From Rugamonas rivuli (lineage in GTDB: Bacteria; Pseudomonadota; Gammaproteobacteria; Burkholderiales; Burkholderiaceae_D): a stretch of 64,000 nt of DNA. A program made the position numbers and the translations under genes. Positions 1 to 8,438 of this stretch are shown here, piece after piece. Position 1 is the first letter of the stretch. Each line of letters starts with the position of its first letter. Location of the stretch: NCBI RefSeq assembly GCF_009380165.1, contig NZ_WHUF01000001.1:310001-374000 (forward strand), in the 5' to 3' direction. The notes beneath the pieces are model-generated. The model ran no database searches and had not been told where the DNA came from. It worked only from the letters and a program-made list of their open reading frames with translations.

Positions 1-1
1 C

Positions 2-304
2 GACACCGACGTCGGCGTATCGGGCGTGTATCCAAGTACGGGTGGTGGAACCATGTCGGGCGCCAGGTTCTCCAGTGGTGCGCAAACTGTGCGTTGGACG
101 CTTGATGGGCCTCAGGGCATGCCACGTAACGGCGAGGTGGTGCACGCGCAAAACCGTCCCGAACTGGCACCTCCTTCGGCAGGCGAACATTATCTCGCTG
201 TGCATATCTATCCGGATAACACAGTTGAACTCATCTACTCGAAAAATTACCCGCAATTTTCACCACGAGGGTTGCAGTTCGCAGCATCTCGCCGGTCCGG
301 GTGA
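2..304 (+). CDS. C-terminal part of a hypothetical protein (possibly DUF3304-like), cut by the window edge
   Basis: The frame is open from base 2, so the gene begins upstream of the window; the GTG at 26 is an internal valine rather than a convincing start. About 100 residues remain. The visible part is rich in small and beta-forming residues (a VSGVYPSTGGG stretch, then GEHYLAVHIYPDNTVELIYS). That pattern of a Gly/Ser-rich start and an 'AVHIYPDNTVEL' strand near the end reminds me of DUF3304 proteins, small exported proteins of Betaproteobacteria that often occur in type VI secretion neighbourhoods. The family call is from pattern memory only; function is unknown. Confidence 0.5.
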   Translation, partial: DTDVGVSGVYPSTGGGTMSGARFSSGAQTVRWTLDGPQGMPRNGEVVHAQNRPELAPPSAGEHYLAVHIYPDNTVELIYSKNYPQFSPRGLQFAASRRSG

Positions 305-359
305 ACGTCTAGCTACACCACGCACAATCTTTACGATGACGAGCGGCAGGGCGATCTCG

Positions 360-1457
360 TTACCTCAAGCGCCGCCTCAGCCACGCGATACCGGCGCTGA
401 AGCAGCGATGCGCGCCGCAGATCAGGCGATTCTTCAAGCTCGCGCGCATCAGCAGCACGTGGGCGCGTTGCACGGTGACGTTGGTGGAGGTGTAGCTGTG
501 CCCCGGCTTGCCGTAGCCGAGATCGATGCGCTTGAAGTTGCGCCGCTTGCACATGTCTTCGATGGCCATATGCAGCATCGTGGTGCCGACCGATAGATGG
601 TCGAGCGCGCTGTCGTGGAAGATGTTGAACAGATGTAGTGTGTCGCTGGACTGCAAACCCAGCATCAGCGCGCAGGGCAGGCCGCCGCAGTCGATCTGGT
701 AGCACAGCAGCATGCCGTGCCGTGCCAGCTCGTGCATCTCTTCCGGAGTCCATAATTGTGCCCGATGCTCCGGAGTGCTAAGCCGCGACAAGGCCTCGCT
801 CATGGCCGCCAACTGCCCGGGATGCTCGATGCAGCGCAACGCCAATTGTCCGCCGCCATGCTCGCACAGCTGGCGTTGTTGCCGCTTGAGATTGTAGCGG
901 CGCTTGGAGTTGAACTGCGCCATGAAGGCGTCGAAGCTGGCGGGCAGGGGGATCTGGTGGCAGTCGCGCCAGTCGTTGAGCACGTGCGTCCGATAGCAGC
1001 GCCGGCCGCGGGCGATACAACGCCACAGGCCGCTGTCCGACGGCAGCGATGTCAGCGAGATCGCCTGGCATTGCGGGAAGTGCTTCAACAGAAAATCCAG
1101 CAGCAGGTCCAGCAGCGCCGGCTCGGCAGGCATCAGCGGCGCGCTGCCGAGCAGAACCACGCTCGGCACCGGCAGCGAGCCAAGGCGCAGCCGGCCGGCG
1201 GAAAAATCGATACTGTGACGTCGCAGCGTCAATGGCACCACGCCGACCACGACGCCGCTCCAGCGGTGCTTCACGGTGAACAGCTGCGGCGGCGCATGCT
1301 GTGTCGCCGTGGACAGCAGATAGTCGAAGAATTCCGGACTCTGGTAGACGCGGCCATGGCTGTCGCTATCGGCCAGCAGTGCGCGCCAGCGCTCCATCAG
1401 TGCGTGGTCGCCGACCTGCTTGCTGGCGTCTTCAATGAGGTAGGTATCGTTGGACAT
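360..1457 (-). CDS. GNAT/FemAB-like acyltransferase (BioF2-like domain)
   Basis: 365 residues. The arrangement fits the Acetyltransf_6 (BioF2/CelD-like) family: a first half with a divergent GNAT-like fold, then a second half beginning near residue 180 with the basic FNSKRRYNLKRQ segment, and a late motif KRIDLGYGKPGHSY near residues 313-326, which resembles the 'DfGrG...YK..f' end of FemAB-type folds. Such enzymes transfer acyl or aminoacyl groups in exopolysaccharide or lipid pathways; the substrate here cannot be read. No signal peptide, so cytosolic. The start ATG has no clear Shine-Dalgarno. It lies 61 bp downstream of the antiporter gene on the same strand and may be read through from it. 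Confidence 0.75.
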   Translation of the reverse strand: MSNDTYLIEDASKQVGDHALMERWRALLADSDSHGRVYQSPEFFDYLLSTATQHAPPQLFTVKHRWSGVVVGVVPLTLRRHSIDFSAGRLRLGSLPVPSVVLLGSAPLMPAEPALLDLLLDFLLKHFPQCQAISLTSLPSDSGLWRCIARGRRCYRTHVLNDWRDCHQIPLPASFDAFMAQFNSKRRYNLKRQQRQLCEHGGGQLALRCIEHPGQLAAMSEALSRLSTPEHRAQLWTPEEMHELARHGMLLCYQIDCGGLPCALMLGLQSSDTLHLFNIFHDSALDHLSVGTTMLHMAIEDMCKRRNFKRIDLGYGKPGHSYTSTNVTVQRAHVLLMRASLKNRLICGAHRCFSAGIAWLRRRLR

Positions 1458-1518
1458 GGTCGCTAGACGATCCCATATCCCGCGCCGGCGCCTGTTGATG
1501 CAGGTCGAAACGAGGCCA

Positions 1519-2820
1519 TCAGCGGCGCCGGCGCCACACCGTATCCATCAGCGGCTTGACGCTGAAACCATGCACCAGTATCGACAGCATGATGACGAAC
1601 AGTGCTATGCGCGTCAGCTGCGCCGCCAGTTCCGGCGCCAGTCCCGCCTCGATGGCAAACATCAGGTAGTAGATCGAGCCTATGCCGCGCACGCCGAACC
1701 AGGCGGTCATGGCGCGCATGCGCAGGCTGGTGTCGCTGCCGAGCAGACCGGTGAAAACGCTGAGCGGGCGGGCGATCACGAACAGGAATAAGGCCATCCA
1801 GAAGGCATCCCATTGCATGCTACGCAGCGAAATCATGCCGCCCAACAGCAGCACCAGCGTCAGCTCGGACAGCCGCTCCAGGTGTTCCTTGAATACCAGC
1901 GACCCGGCGCTGACGATCAGCGGCGCCTCATGCGTTGCGCTGGTTCTGGCCGCTTCGGATTTCGCCGTATCCGGCTCCATCATGCCGTGCCTGTCCGTGG
2001 GGGCGCCGGCCAGGACCAGCTCGGTCTGGCGCAGCGCGACGGCGGCGAAGAATACCGCCAGGAAGCCGGACGTCTTGGCCAGGGTGGCGATGCCGTAGAC
2101 GACGGCGATCATGCCCAGCCCCACGAGGTCGTCCATGATTTCGTGCTTGGGTTCGCTGCCGCGCAGCTTCCAGCCCAGCCTGGCGACGCCGGCCCCGGCC
2201 GCCACGCCGATCAGCACCGCGCCCGTCGTGCCCCACAAGACATCCACCAGCAGCCAGCGCAGGTGGTGGTGGCCGGTGTCGGCCAGCCCCAGCATGCCCA
2301 GGCCGAGGATGACGAAGGGGAAGGCGCTGCCGTCGTTCATGCCGGCCTCGCAGGTCAGTGTGAAGCGCAGCTGGTCCTTGTCGCCGGCGTGGCGCACCTG
2401 GACGTCGGTGGCCAGCACCGGATCGGTGGGCGCCAGGATGCCGCCGAGCAGGACCGCCGCGCCCGGCGGCAAGTGCAGCACGTAGTAGGCGAACAGCGCC
2501 ACCAGCCCCACCGTCAGCGTCATGGACAGCCAGGCCAGGCGCATCGGCGCGTTCCAGCGCTGCCGCTTGAACGGCACCGGCATCTTGATTCCGGCCGAGA
2601 ACAGCGAGATCAGCAGGGCGATTTCGGTCAGCACTTCCAGCAGGGCCGATTGCAGCTTGGGGTCGAAGCCGAAGATGTTGAGGAAGGTCGGGCCCAGCAG
2701 GATGCCCACGCCCAGGTAGACGATGGCGGACGTGAAGGGCGACTTCGAGATCGTGGTGGCCGCCAGGCCGCGCGCCAGCATCAGGCAGCCGACCAGCAGG
2801 AACCATTGAGTGGTGTTCAC
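1519..2820 (-). CDS. CPA1-family cation:proton antiporter (NhaP-like)
   Basis: Polytopic inner-membrane exchanger of Na+ or K+ against H+. About 12 hydrophobic segments; the CPA1 hallmarks are visible: GGILAPTDPVLATD (TDP near residues 132-134 from the GTG start) and EAGMNDGSAFP (NDG near 162-164), followed by the late FGVRGIGSIYYL segment. No C-terminal TrkA domain, so it is a short form. I chose the GTG at 2820: it follows AAGGAGG by three bases and places residue 1 just ahead of the first membrane helix. ATGs at 2856 and 2898 are in frame and would add 12 or 26 polar residues, with weaker ribosome sites. It diverges from the ATPase gene at 2986. Confidence 0.85.
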   Translation of the reverse strand: MNTTQWFLLVGCLMLARGLAATTISKSPFTSAIVYLGVGILLGPTFLNIFGFDPKLQSALLEVLTEIALLISLFSAGIKMPVPFKRQRWNAPMRLAWLSMTLTVGLVALFAYYVLHLPPGAAVLLGGILAPTDPVLATDVQVRHAGDKDQLRFTLTCEAGMNDGSAFPFVILGLGMLGLADTGHHHLRWLLVDVLWGTTGAVLIGVAAGAGVARLGWKLRGSEPKHEIMDDLVGLGMIAVVYGIATLAKTSGFLAVFFAAVALRQTELVLAGAPTDRHGMMEPDTAKSEAARTSATHEAPLIVSAGSLVFKEHLERLSELTLVLLLGGMISLRSMQWDAFWMALFLFVIARPLSVFTGLLGSDTSLRMRAMTAWFGVRGIGSIYYLMFAIEAGLAPELAAQLTRIALFVIMLSILVHGFSVKPLMDTVWRRRR

Positions 2821-2985
2821 AGGCCTCCTTTGCAGCGGGGCGCTGACTTTCGACATAGTCTCGACCGGGCCGGGAGTTTTGTCTGTGGCATAACCCACGG
2901 TCGGCGGCTCAGGGGCTATACATTGTGTAGGCGTCCTCCTACAATAGCCTGCAAGAATGATTTATTGCTAATGGAGAGGGCATAG

Positions 2986-4569
2986 ATGACTGAAGTGGTG
3001 CATTGTCTGTTTATTGCGCGGGAGGGCAAGCCCCCGCTGGTCGTCAATCTGACCAAGACCTATACCGTGACGGTTTCGGCGCCGAAGACATTGACCGTCG
3101 CCCGCAATACCAAACGCTATGTGACGAAGGGCATGACGACAGCCGGCGTGGCGGGCATGGCGGTTTTGTATGGCGAGAACGGCGCGGGCAAGACGAGCGC
3201 AATGATCGATATGGCCACCGTGTTTGGCGACAATCGGAAATTTAAAACCGCAGGCGGTTTGTACGAAAAAAACGGCAAGTTGTTCGTGCGCCCCGGCAAA
3301 GCGCTTCAACGTTACGCGATCGTTGGTAAGGAGGGGGACATCCAAAAAAGTGACGACCAGTTGCGTTGCCTGTCGGTGTTCTATACGACCTCGCCTTTTG
3401 ATGCGGATCGCCGCCGGCGACTCGGCAACAACCATTGGGTCCGCGATGTCTCGCCTGCATATGGAGAGCGGAATACATTCGACGGCTTGTCGTTGTTGAA
3501 GGTTCGCGATCAGTTGCAGATGCCGTTTCTTGACCACGCCAGCATCCGTATCCGGTTGCTGGTCAGGAGCGTGTCGAATTCGATGATCGCGATCTCCAAC
3601 CAGATGGGCAACACCCGCAATCCGCATGTGCCGCTAGTCCGCCGCAAGGTGATGGAGGCTGCTGCCGATCTGCCGGAACATGAACAAATGCAGTTGCGCT
3701 GCTGGCTGAGTTTATTTGTTGTGGCCCACGAGCGCAAGTCGCGGGCGTTTCCTGCCAAATTTGTCAGGCAGCTCGATCTGTTCCCGAAGTCGGCTGATTC
3801 GCGCGGGGACCTGTACGAGCTTTGGAAGACGGTGATCCGTGCCACTTTCAGATGCATGAAAAAGGATGACGTGGTGCAGGTCATGGAACTGCTGCAGCTG
3901 TTGTCGCAACCAGAGTTTTCCAAGAGGCTGGCGGAGCGCTACACCCCGGCGGAGTTGCAGGCGATGATCGCGCTGCGGCTTCCCGGCCGCAACGAAAGCT
4001 TGCGGCAGTGTACCGAGCTGGGGGTGCTGGAGTTTTCGTTGTCCGGCCTCAGCTCGGGCGAGACGGCGCATGCGATCATCTTTGCCTCGCTCTATGGCGG
4101 ATTGGAGCGGATGAGCCGGGAAGGTGGACAGCATCCGGTGTTCCTGCTGTTGGATGAAGGCGAAATGTTCCTGCATCCAAGCTGGCAGCGCGTCTACATC
4201 GACAAGCTGCTGGAGTTTGTACGGCACATGCGCAAACTCAAGGGCCGTCTTTACCTGTTGCTGGCAACGCACTCTCTGATCGTTGCGGCGGACGCTCCGC
4301 CGTATAGCCTGGTCAATGTAAGCTCCGGCGAACAGGTCAACGGTTTTGGCCTGGGGCCCCGCAGTACGCTGGCCGACGTCTACAAGGTCGCAGTCTTCCA
4401 GGGGAAGAGTTCGGAGACCGAGTTCAAGCGGATCGAGGCTTTTATCAACGCCCCGCGACGCCAGGACTATGAGCCGATCAGGAAGCTGACAGAGGCGCTC
4501 GCCGACGTGCATGTCAGAAAATTTCTCGAGCAGCAGGTCGCCGAGGCTTTGGAGCGGTGCCGCGCATGA
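2986..4569 (+). CDS. ABC/AAA-type ATPase of a Septu-like defence cassette (PtuA-like)
   Basis: 527 residues. Walker A GENGAGKT at residues 63-70, ABC-like signature LSGLSSGE near 351-358, Walker B LLLDEGEMFLHP near 387-398, and a switch histidine in LLATHS near 429. Walker A and the signature are separated by about 280 residues, as in SMC/OLD-type and PtuA-type ATPases where a helical insert divides the head. No membrane helix, so it is not a transporter. It overlaps the HNH nuclease gene by ATGA, implying coupled translation. An ATPase followed by an HNH nuclease is the Septu layout, where PtuA is thought to control PtuB. The PtuA assignment is from motif and context; it could also be a related ATPase-HNH family. 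No reverse transcriptase lies next to it, so it is not a retron. Confidence 0.8.
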   Translation: MTEVVHCLFIAREGKPPLVVNLTKTYTVTVSAPKTLTVARNTKRYVTKGMTTAGVAGMAVLYGENGAGKTSAMIDMATVFGDNRKFKTAGGLYEKNGKLFVRPGKALQRYAIVGKEGDIQKSDDQLRCLSVFYTTSPFDADRRRRLGNNHWVRDVSPAYGERNTFDGLSLLKVRDQLQMPFLDHASIRIRLLVRSVSNSMIAISNQMGNTRNPHVPLVRRKVMEAAADLPEHEQMQLRCWLSLFVVAHERKSRAFPAKFVRQLDLFPKSADSRGDLYELWKTVIRATFRCMKKDDVVQVMELLQLLSQPEFSKRLAERYTPAELQAMIALRLPGRNESLRQCTELGVLEFSLSGLSSGETAHAIIFASLYGGLERMSREGGQHPVFLLLDEGEMFLHPSWQRVYIDKLLEFVRHMRKLKGRLYLLLATHSLIVAADAPPYSLVNVSSGEQVNGFGLGPRSTLADVYKVAVFQGKSSETEFKRIEAFINAPRRQDYEPIRKLTEALADVHVRKFLEQQVAEALERCRA

Positions 4570-5540
4570 TCAAACTCGAATATTTCGATCAGGCCGTGGT
4601 GGATAAGCATTTCGACCGGCTTAGCGAGCATGCCGACGATCGCCTCGATGATCTGATCAAACACCTGGATGCCAAAACACGCAAGCGTGTGCCCAGGTCC
4701 GATTTGGACTACATGGTCGTTTACTTCCGTTCCAATCTCAAGCAGATATTGGTGGCTCAGCCGGCCGCACTGAGGAAATTCATCACCAAGACCAGTAAAA
4801 CCAAGAAGCTGGCATGGCTGGAAGCCATCCTTGCCAAGGCTGCCAAAGACCGCGATGCATGGGAACAGGATATCGTGGCCGGCTTGCTATGGGTGTTCGA
4901 TTACGCTGCTTTCAGCGGCTGGGTGCATCCAGGATGGAATGCATACGAGCTGGTGGAGGAGCACAAGCTGAGGATCTGTCCCTACTGCCATACCTCGCAT
5001 CTGAACTTTCACGTTCACGGTTCGAAGGACATGCGTCCGCCGCTCGATCACTTTTATCCACGGTCGCGCTATCCCTACCTTGGCACCAGCCTGTACAACC
5101 TGATACCGAGCTGTTACCAATGCAATTCAAGCATCAAGGGCGCCGAGAATCCCTTGGTCAAAGCGTTGACGCACCCGTTCGAGATCGGCAAAAAATCGGT
5201 CAAGTTCCGTCTGCGGCTGGCGGATGGGACGCGCTTGTCGCCCAATGCTGAGAAGGTGGCCGCAAAGCAGATCAAGATCGAAGTGCTTGGTTCAGACGCG
5301 GCAGCACAGACGTCGGTGGACTTTTTCATCCTGCCACAGCGCTATCAGTGGTACACGCGCGAAATCGCGGAGGTTCATTCGCGGGTGTTGTCGCAACTGG
5401 ACGCGGGCGGCACGCTGGCCCATCTGGTCGGCGTGAAGCGGTTTGTGTACGGGTTCAGGGAATCGGAGGTGCGCAATTTTGCGCTGGGAATTTGCATCAA
5501 GGATATCGCGGACAGCCTGATATCGAGCTACTCGCCTTGA
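4566..5540 (+). CDS. HNH endonuclease of a Septu-like cassette (PtuB-like, with N-terminal extension)
   Basis: 324 residues from the ATG in the ATGA overlap with the ATPase stop; a GTG at 4557 would add three residues. The HNH core is complete: CPYC at 138-141, LDHFYPRS at 160-167 (catalytic-type D161/H162), N178, and CYQCN at 183-187, which with CPYC forms a four-cysteine zinc site. This is the CxxC...DH...N...CxxC pattern seen in PtuB and related nucleases. About 135 residues precede the HNH domain and about 135 follow, so the protein is larger than typical short PtuB proteins; the extra regions match nothing I recognise and may bind the ATPase or sense the trigger. The expected role is DNA or RNA cleavage once released or activated by the ATPase. 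Confidence 0.8.
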   Translation: MIKLEYFDQAVVDKHFDRLSEHADDRLDDLIKHLDAKTRKRVPRSDLDYMVVYFRSNLKQILVAQPAALRKFITKTSKTKKLAWLEAILAKAAKDRDAWEQDIVAGLLWVFDYAAFSGWVHPGWNAYELVEEHKLRICPYCHTSHLNFHVHGSKDMRPPLDHFYPRSRYPYLGTSLYNLIPSCYQCNSSIKGAENPLVKALTHPFEIGKKSVKFRLRLADGTRLSPNAEKVAAKQIKIEVLGSDAAAQTSVDFFILPQRYQWYTREIAEVHSRVLSQLDAGGTLAHLVGVKRFVYGFRESEVRNFALGICIKDIADSLISSYSP

Positions 5541-5552
5541 TCGCTTGAGTAT

Positions 5553-5581
5553 CGTCCCCCGGCAGCGGTGGCTGGGGGACG
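5553..5581. terminator. Hairpin between convergent genes, possible bidirectional terminator
   Basis: A perfect 8-bp stem (CGTCCCCC at 5553-5560 with GGGGGACG at 5574-5581) and 13-nt loop lies in the 51-bp gap between the nuclease and permease stop codons. No T-run follows on either strand, so intrinsic termination would be weak. Confidence 0.4.
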
Positions 5582-5591
5582 AGGACTGGCG

Positions 5592-6986
5592 TTAAGCCTT
5601 GTTCAGCACCGAGCGGCTGCGGGCGTAACCGAAGTAGATGCCCAGGCCCAGCACCAGCCAGACGGCAAACGCCACCCAGGTGAACCAGCTCAGGTAGGTC
5701 ATCAGCATGACGCAGAAGATCACGGCCAGCGCCGGAATCACCGGCACGCCAGGGCAGCGGAAGGCGCGCTTCAAATCAGGACGCTTCTTGCGCATGATGA
5801 CCACGGCGATCGATACCAGGCTGAAGGCGGCCAGCGTGCCGATGTTGATCAGCTCGGTCAGCACGTTCAGCGGCACCACGGCGGCGATCAGGCCGAACAC
5901 GATGCCGACCATCCACGTGGCCAGGAACGGCGTGTGGAAGCGCGGGTGCACGGTCGACAGCGCCTTAGGCAGCAGGCCGTCGCGCGACATGGCGAAGATG
6001 ATGCGGGTCTGGCCGTAAGCCATCACCAGGATCACGGTGGTCATGCCCAGGATCGCGCCCAGGTCGACGAAGCCGGCGAACCAGTTTTCACCGGCGTGCT
6101 TCAATGCCAGCGACACCGGATGGTCGATGCCCAGGTACTGCTGGTAAGGCACGATACCGGTCATGATGGCCGAGACCACCACGTACAGCACGGTGCAGGC
6201 GGCCAGCGAGCCGATGATGCCGATCGGCAGGTCGCGCTCGGGACGCTTGACTTCCTCGGCGGCCGACGTCACCGCATCGAAACCGATGAAGGCGAAGAAC
6301 ACCAGCGCGGCGGCGCTCAGCATGCCGTTATAGCCAAACGGCATAAACGGTTTCCAGTTCGCAGGCTCGACATGGCGCGCGCCGACGAAGATGAACAGCA
6401 GCACCACGCCGACCTTGATCGCCACCATGATGTTGTTCAGGCGGGCCGATTCGCGCACGCCCCAGCTCAGCATCGCGGTCAGCACCAGCATGATGCACAG
6501 CGCAGGCAGGTTGATCAGCGTGTGCACGCCGGGTATGGCGCCGGGCGCGGCCGTCAACTCGACCGGCAGGTTGATGCCGAAGCCGGAGATCAGCGACTGG
6601 AAGTAGCCGGACCAGCCGACCGACACGGCCGAGGTGGCCAGGCCGTATTCGAGCAGCAAGTCCCAGCCTATCATCCAGGCCGCCAGTTCGCCCAGCGTGG
6701 CGTAGGTGTAGGTGTAGATGGAGCCGGCCACCGGCACGGTGGAGGCGAATTCGGCGTAGCAGAGTGCGGCGAAACCGCAGGCGATGGCGGCCACCACGAA
6801 GGACAGCGTCAGCGCCGGGCCGGCCGTGACGGCGCCGGTGCCGGTCAGTACGAAAATACCGGTGCCGACGATGGCGCCGATACCCATGAGTATGAGGTCG
6901 AAGGGTCCGAGTACTTTCGCCAGGCCGCCAGGTTTGCGGCTGTTGGCGATCATATCGTCCAGGTTCTTAGTGCGAAATAGGCTCAA
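5592..6986 (-). CDS. APC-family amino acid permease (YfnA/CAT-like)
   Basis: 464 residues, about 12 membrane helices, inner membrane. The first helix carries the APC substrate-backbone motif GIGAIVGTGIFVLTG; the next segment shows the YAEFAS and SIYTYTYATLGE stretches usual for cationic amino acid transporter (CAT/YfnA) relatives, and later FFAFIGFDAVTSAAEE in helix 6. This group imports amino acids with protons; the amino acid cannot be named from sequence. It is a single-gene unit with 104 bp upstream to the next gene on the same strand, and converges on the Septu-like cassette. Confidence 0.9.
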   Translation of the reverse strand: MSLFRTKNLDDMIANSRKPGGLAKVLGPFDLILMGIGAIVGTGIFVLTGTGAVTAGPALTLSFVVAAIACGFAALCYAEFASTVPVAGSIYTYTYATLGELAAWMIGWDLLLEYGLATSAVSVGWSGYFQSLISGFGINLPVELTAAPGAIPGVHTLINLPALCIMLVLTAMLSWGVRESARLNNIMVAIKVGVVLLFIFVGARHVEPANWKPFMPFGYNGMLSAAALVFFAFIGFDAVTSAAEEVKRPERDLPIGIIGSLAACTVLYVVVSAIMTGIVPYQQYLGIDHPVSLALKHAGENWFAGFVDLGAILGMTTVILVMAYGQTRIIFAMSRDGLLPKALSTVHPRFHTPFLATWMVGIVFGLIAAVVPLNVLTELINIGTLAAFSLVSIAVVIMRKKRPDLKRAFRCPGVPVIPALAVIFCVMLMTYLSWFTWVAFAVWLVLGLGIYFGYARSRSVLNKA

Positions 6987-7090
6987 AATGGCTCCAGTTT
7001 TATTTTGGTGGTCTCCGTCCCCGGATTGGTGCCTTGTGGGCGGCCGGGCGACGGCAAATAATACAGTAACTTCGAGGTGATGCCGAGAAG

Positions 7091-8239
7091 TTAAGTTGTT
7101 AATAACGATGATACGTAGATCAAGAATCGGTCTTCCAGCTTGCCCAGGTCCAGCCCGGTCGCTTCGCCGATGCGGCGCAGCCTGTAATCGAGCGTGTTGC
7201 GGTGGATGTGCAGGGCGGCGGCGGTCGCGGCGGGATGACCGTCGTGTTCAAACCACACTTCCAGCGTGCGCCGCAACAAATCCTTGCTTTTGTCCACGGC
7301 TTTGAGCTGGGCCATGGGGCGGCGCAACTCTTCCGCCTCCCAGCCGGAACCCAGCCCGGACAGCAGCACCGGCAAGGCTTGCTCGTAATAGCTGAAGCGC
7401 GAACGGCGCGGATGACGGGCGCGGCCGATGCGGGCCGCCGTCTGCGCGCTCTGCCAGGAAATCGCCACCCCGGCCATGCCGGACTGGGCGATGCCCATGG
7501 TCAGCGTGTGCGGCTGTTGGCATTCCTCGCGCAGCATGGCGGCCAAGGCTTGCAGGCGGCGCTGCGGCCAGTGCGCGTCGTGCGGGCCCGGGGCCTCGTG
7601 GAAATCCAGCAGCACCATCTGGTCGGCGGCGGCCGAGGCCGTCAACACCGATGGCTGCCGCGCCAGCATGCGCAGTTGCAGGCGCTGGAGCTCGCTGAGC
7701 GCCTGGTCGGTGCCGGCGGCCTTGTCGTCCAGCTCCAGCAGGAATACCAGGTGACTGCGCTCGAAATTGACGCCGAGCCGGCGGGCCCAGGCGGCCAGGT
7801 CGGCCTCGCGCGCCGGTTCGTAGCGGATCAGGTTGAGCACGAAGGCTTCGCGGTAGCGCGAGTCGCGCTGGAGTTCGCCGGCCAGGTGGGCCTGTTCCAG
7901 GATCATTTCCGCCGTCAGCCGCACCAGCTCGCCGAACTGGCGTACCTGGTCCGGCACGCCGCTCAGGCCCACCGCGCCGCAGACCTGGCCGTTGACCGTC
8001 AGCGGCAGGTTGATGCCGGGCTGGGCGCCGTGCATATTGCGCGCGCCGGCGGCGTCCACCTCCACGGTCAGCCGCTTGGCCAAGGCCAGCATCGCGCCCG
8101 CATGCAGCTCGCCGATGCGCGCCGGATTGCCGCTGGCCAGGATGGTGCCGTTGGCGTCCATCACGTTGACGTTGTAGGGAATGATCTTCATCGTCCGGCT
8201 GACGATGTCCTGGGCCAGTTCGGTGCTGAGTATGTACAT
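7091..8239 (-). CDS. cdaR: CdaR-type sugar diacid transcriptional regulator
   Basis: 382 residues. An N-terminal sugar-diacid recognition domain occupies roughly residues 1-135 (starts with LSTELAQDIV; contains GARNMHGAQPGINLPL and an AVGLSG stretch). A middle GGDEF-like region follows, and the PucR-type helix-turn-helix lies near residues 325-370 (HIHRNTLDYRLRRIGE). CdaR proteins activate uptake and breakdown of glucarate, galactarate or glycerate. The neighbours fit: a divergent MFS sugar-acid carrier and glycerate kinase start 199 bp away. It probably controls both directions from that gap. Confidence 0.9.
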   Translation of the reverse strand: MYILSTELAQDIVSRTMKIIPYNVNVMDANGTILASGNPARIGELHAGAMLALAKRLTVEVDAAGARNMHGAQPGINLPLTVNGQVCGAVGLSGVPDQVRQFGELVRLTAEMILEQAHLAGELQRDSRYREAFVLNLIRYEPAREADLAAWARRLGVNFERSHLVFLLELDDKAAGTDQALSELQRLQLRMLARQPSVLTASAAADQMVLLDFHEAPGPHDAHWPQRRLQALAAMLREECQQPHTLTMGIAQSGMAGVAISWQSAQTAARIGRARHPRRSRFSYYEQALPVLLSGLGSGWEAEELRRPMAQLKAVDKSKDLLRRTLEVWFEHDGHPAATAAALHIHRNTLDYRLRRIGEATGLDLGKLEDRFLIYVSSLLTT

Positions 8240-8438
8240 GGAAGGTTCTCCTTGCCCGCCATTGTGCCAAAGAACAAAGAAATCAAAAAGATATTGCTGT
8301 TTTCATGGGTTCTATTGTGCATATGCCCAATAAGCGGCCCGGCGACGCCGCATTTATGGTGCATTTGGCCGATGTTTTTTCGGCGTCGATTCCAGATAAT
8401 CATCTGCACAAGCCCCTAAAAAAACCAAGGAGACAAGC
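8240..8438. promoter_or_regulatory. Divergent promoter region with two CdaR-like candidate operators
   Basis: Two 18-bp elements lie in direct orientation exactly 42 bp (about four helical turns) apart: 8314-8331 (ATTGTGCATATGCCCAAT) and 8356-8373 (ATGGTGCATTTGGCCGAT), identical at 14 of 18 positions. The first is almost a palindrome around GCATATGC. Their place between the regulator and the carrier gene suggests CdaR binding; the protein-site match is inferred. The carrier gene has AAGGAGA 7 bases before its ATG. Confidence 0.55.

Noticed and set aside
2986..5540. Retron reading of the ATPase-HNH cassette
   Set aside because: No reverse transcriptase or msr-msd-like sequence is next to it; only 165 bp separate it from the antiporter gene.
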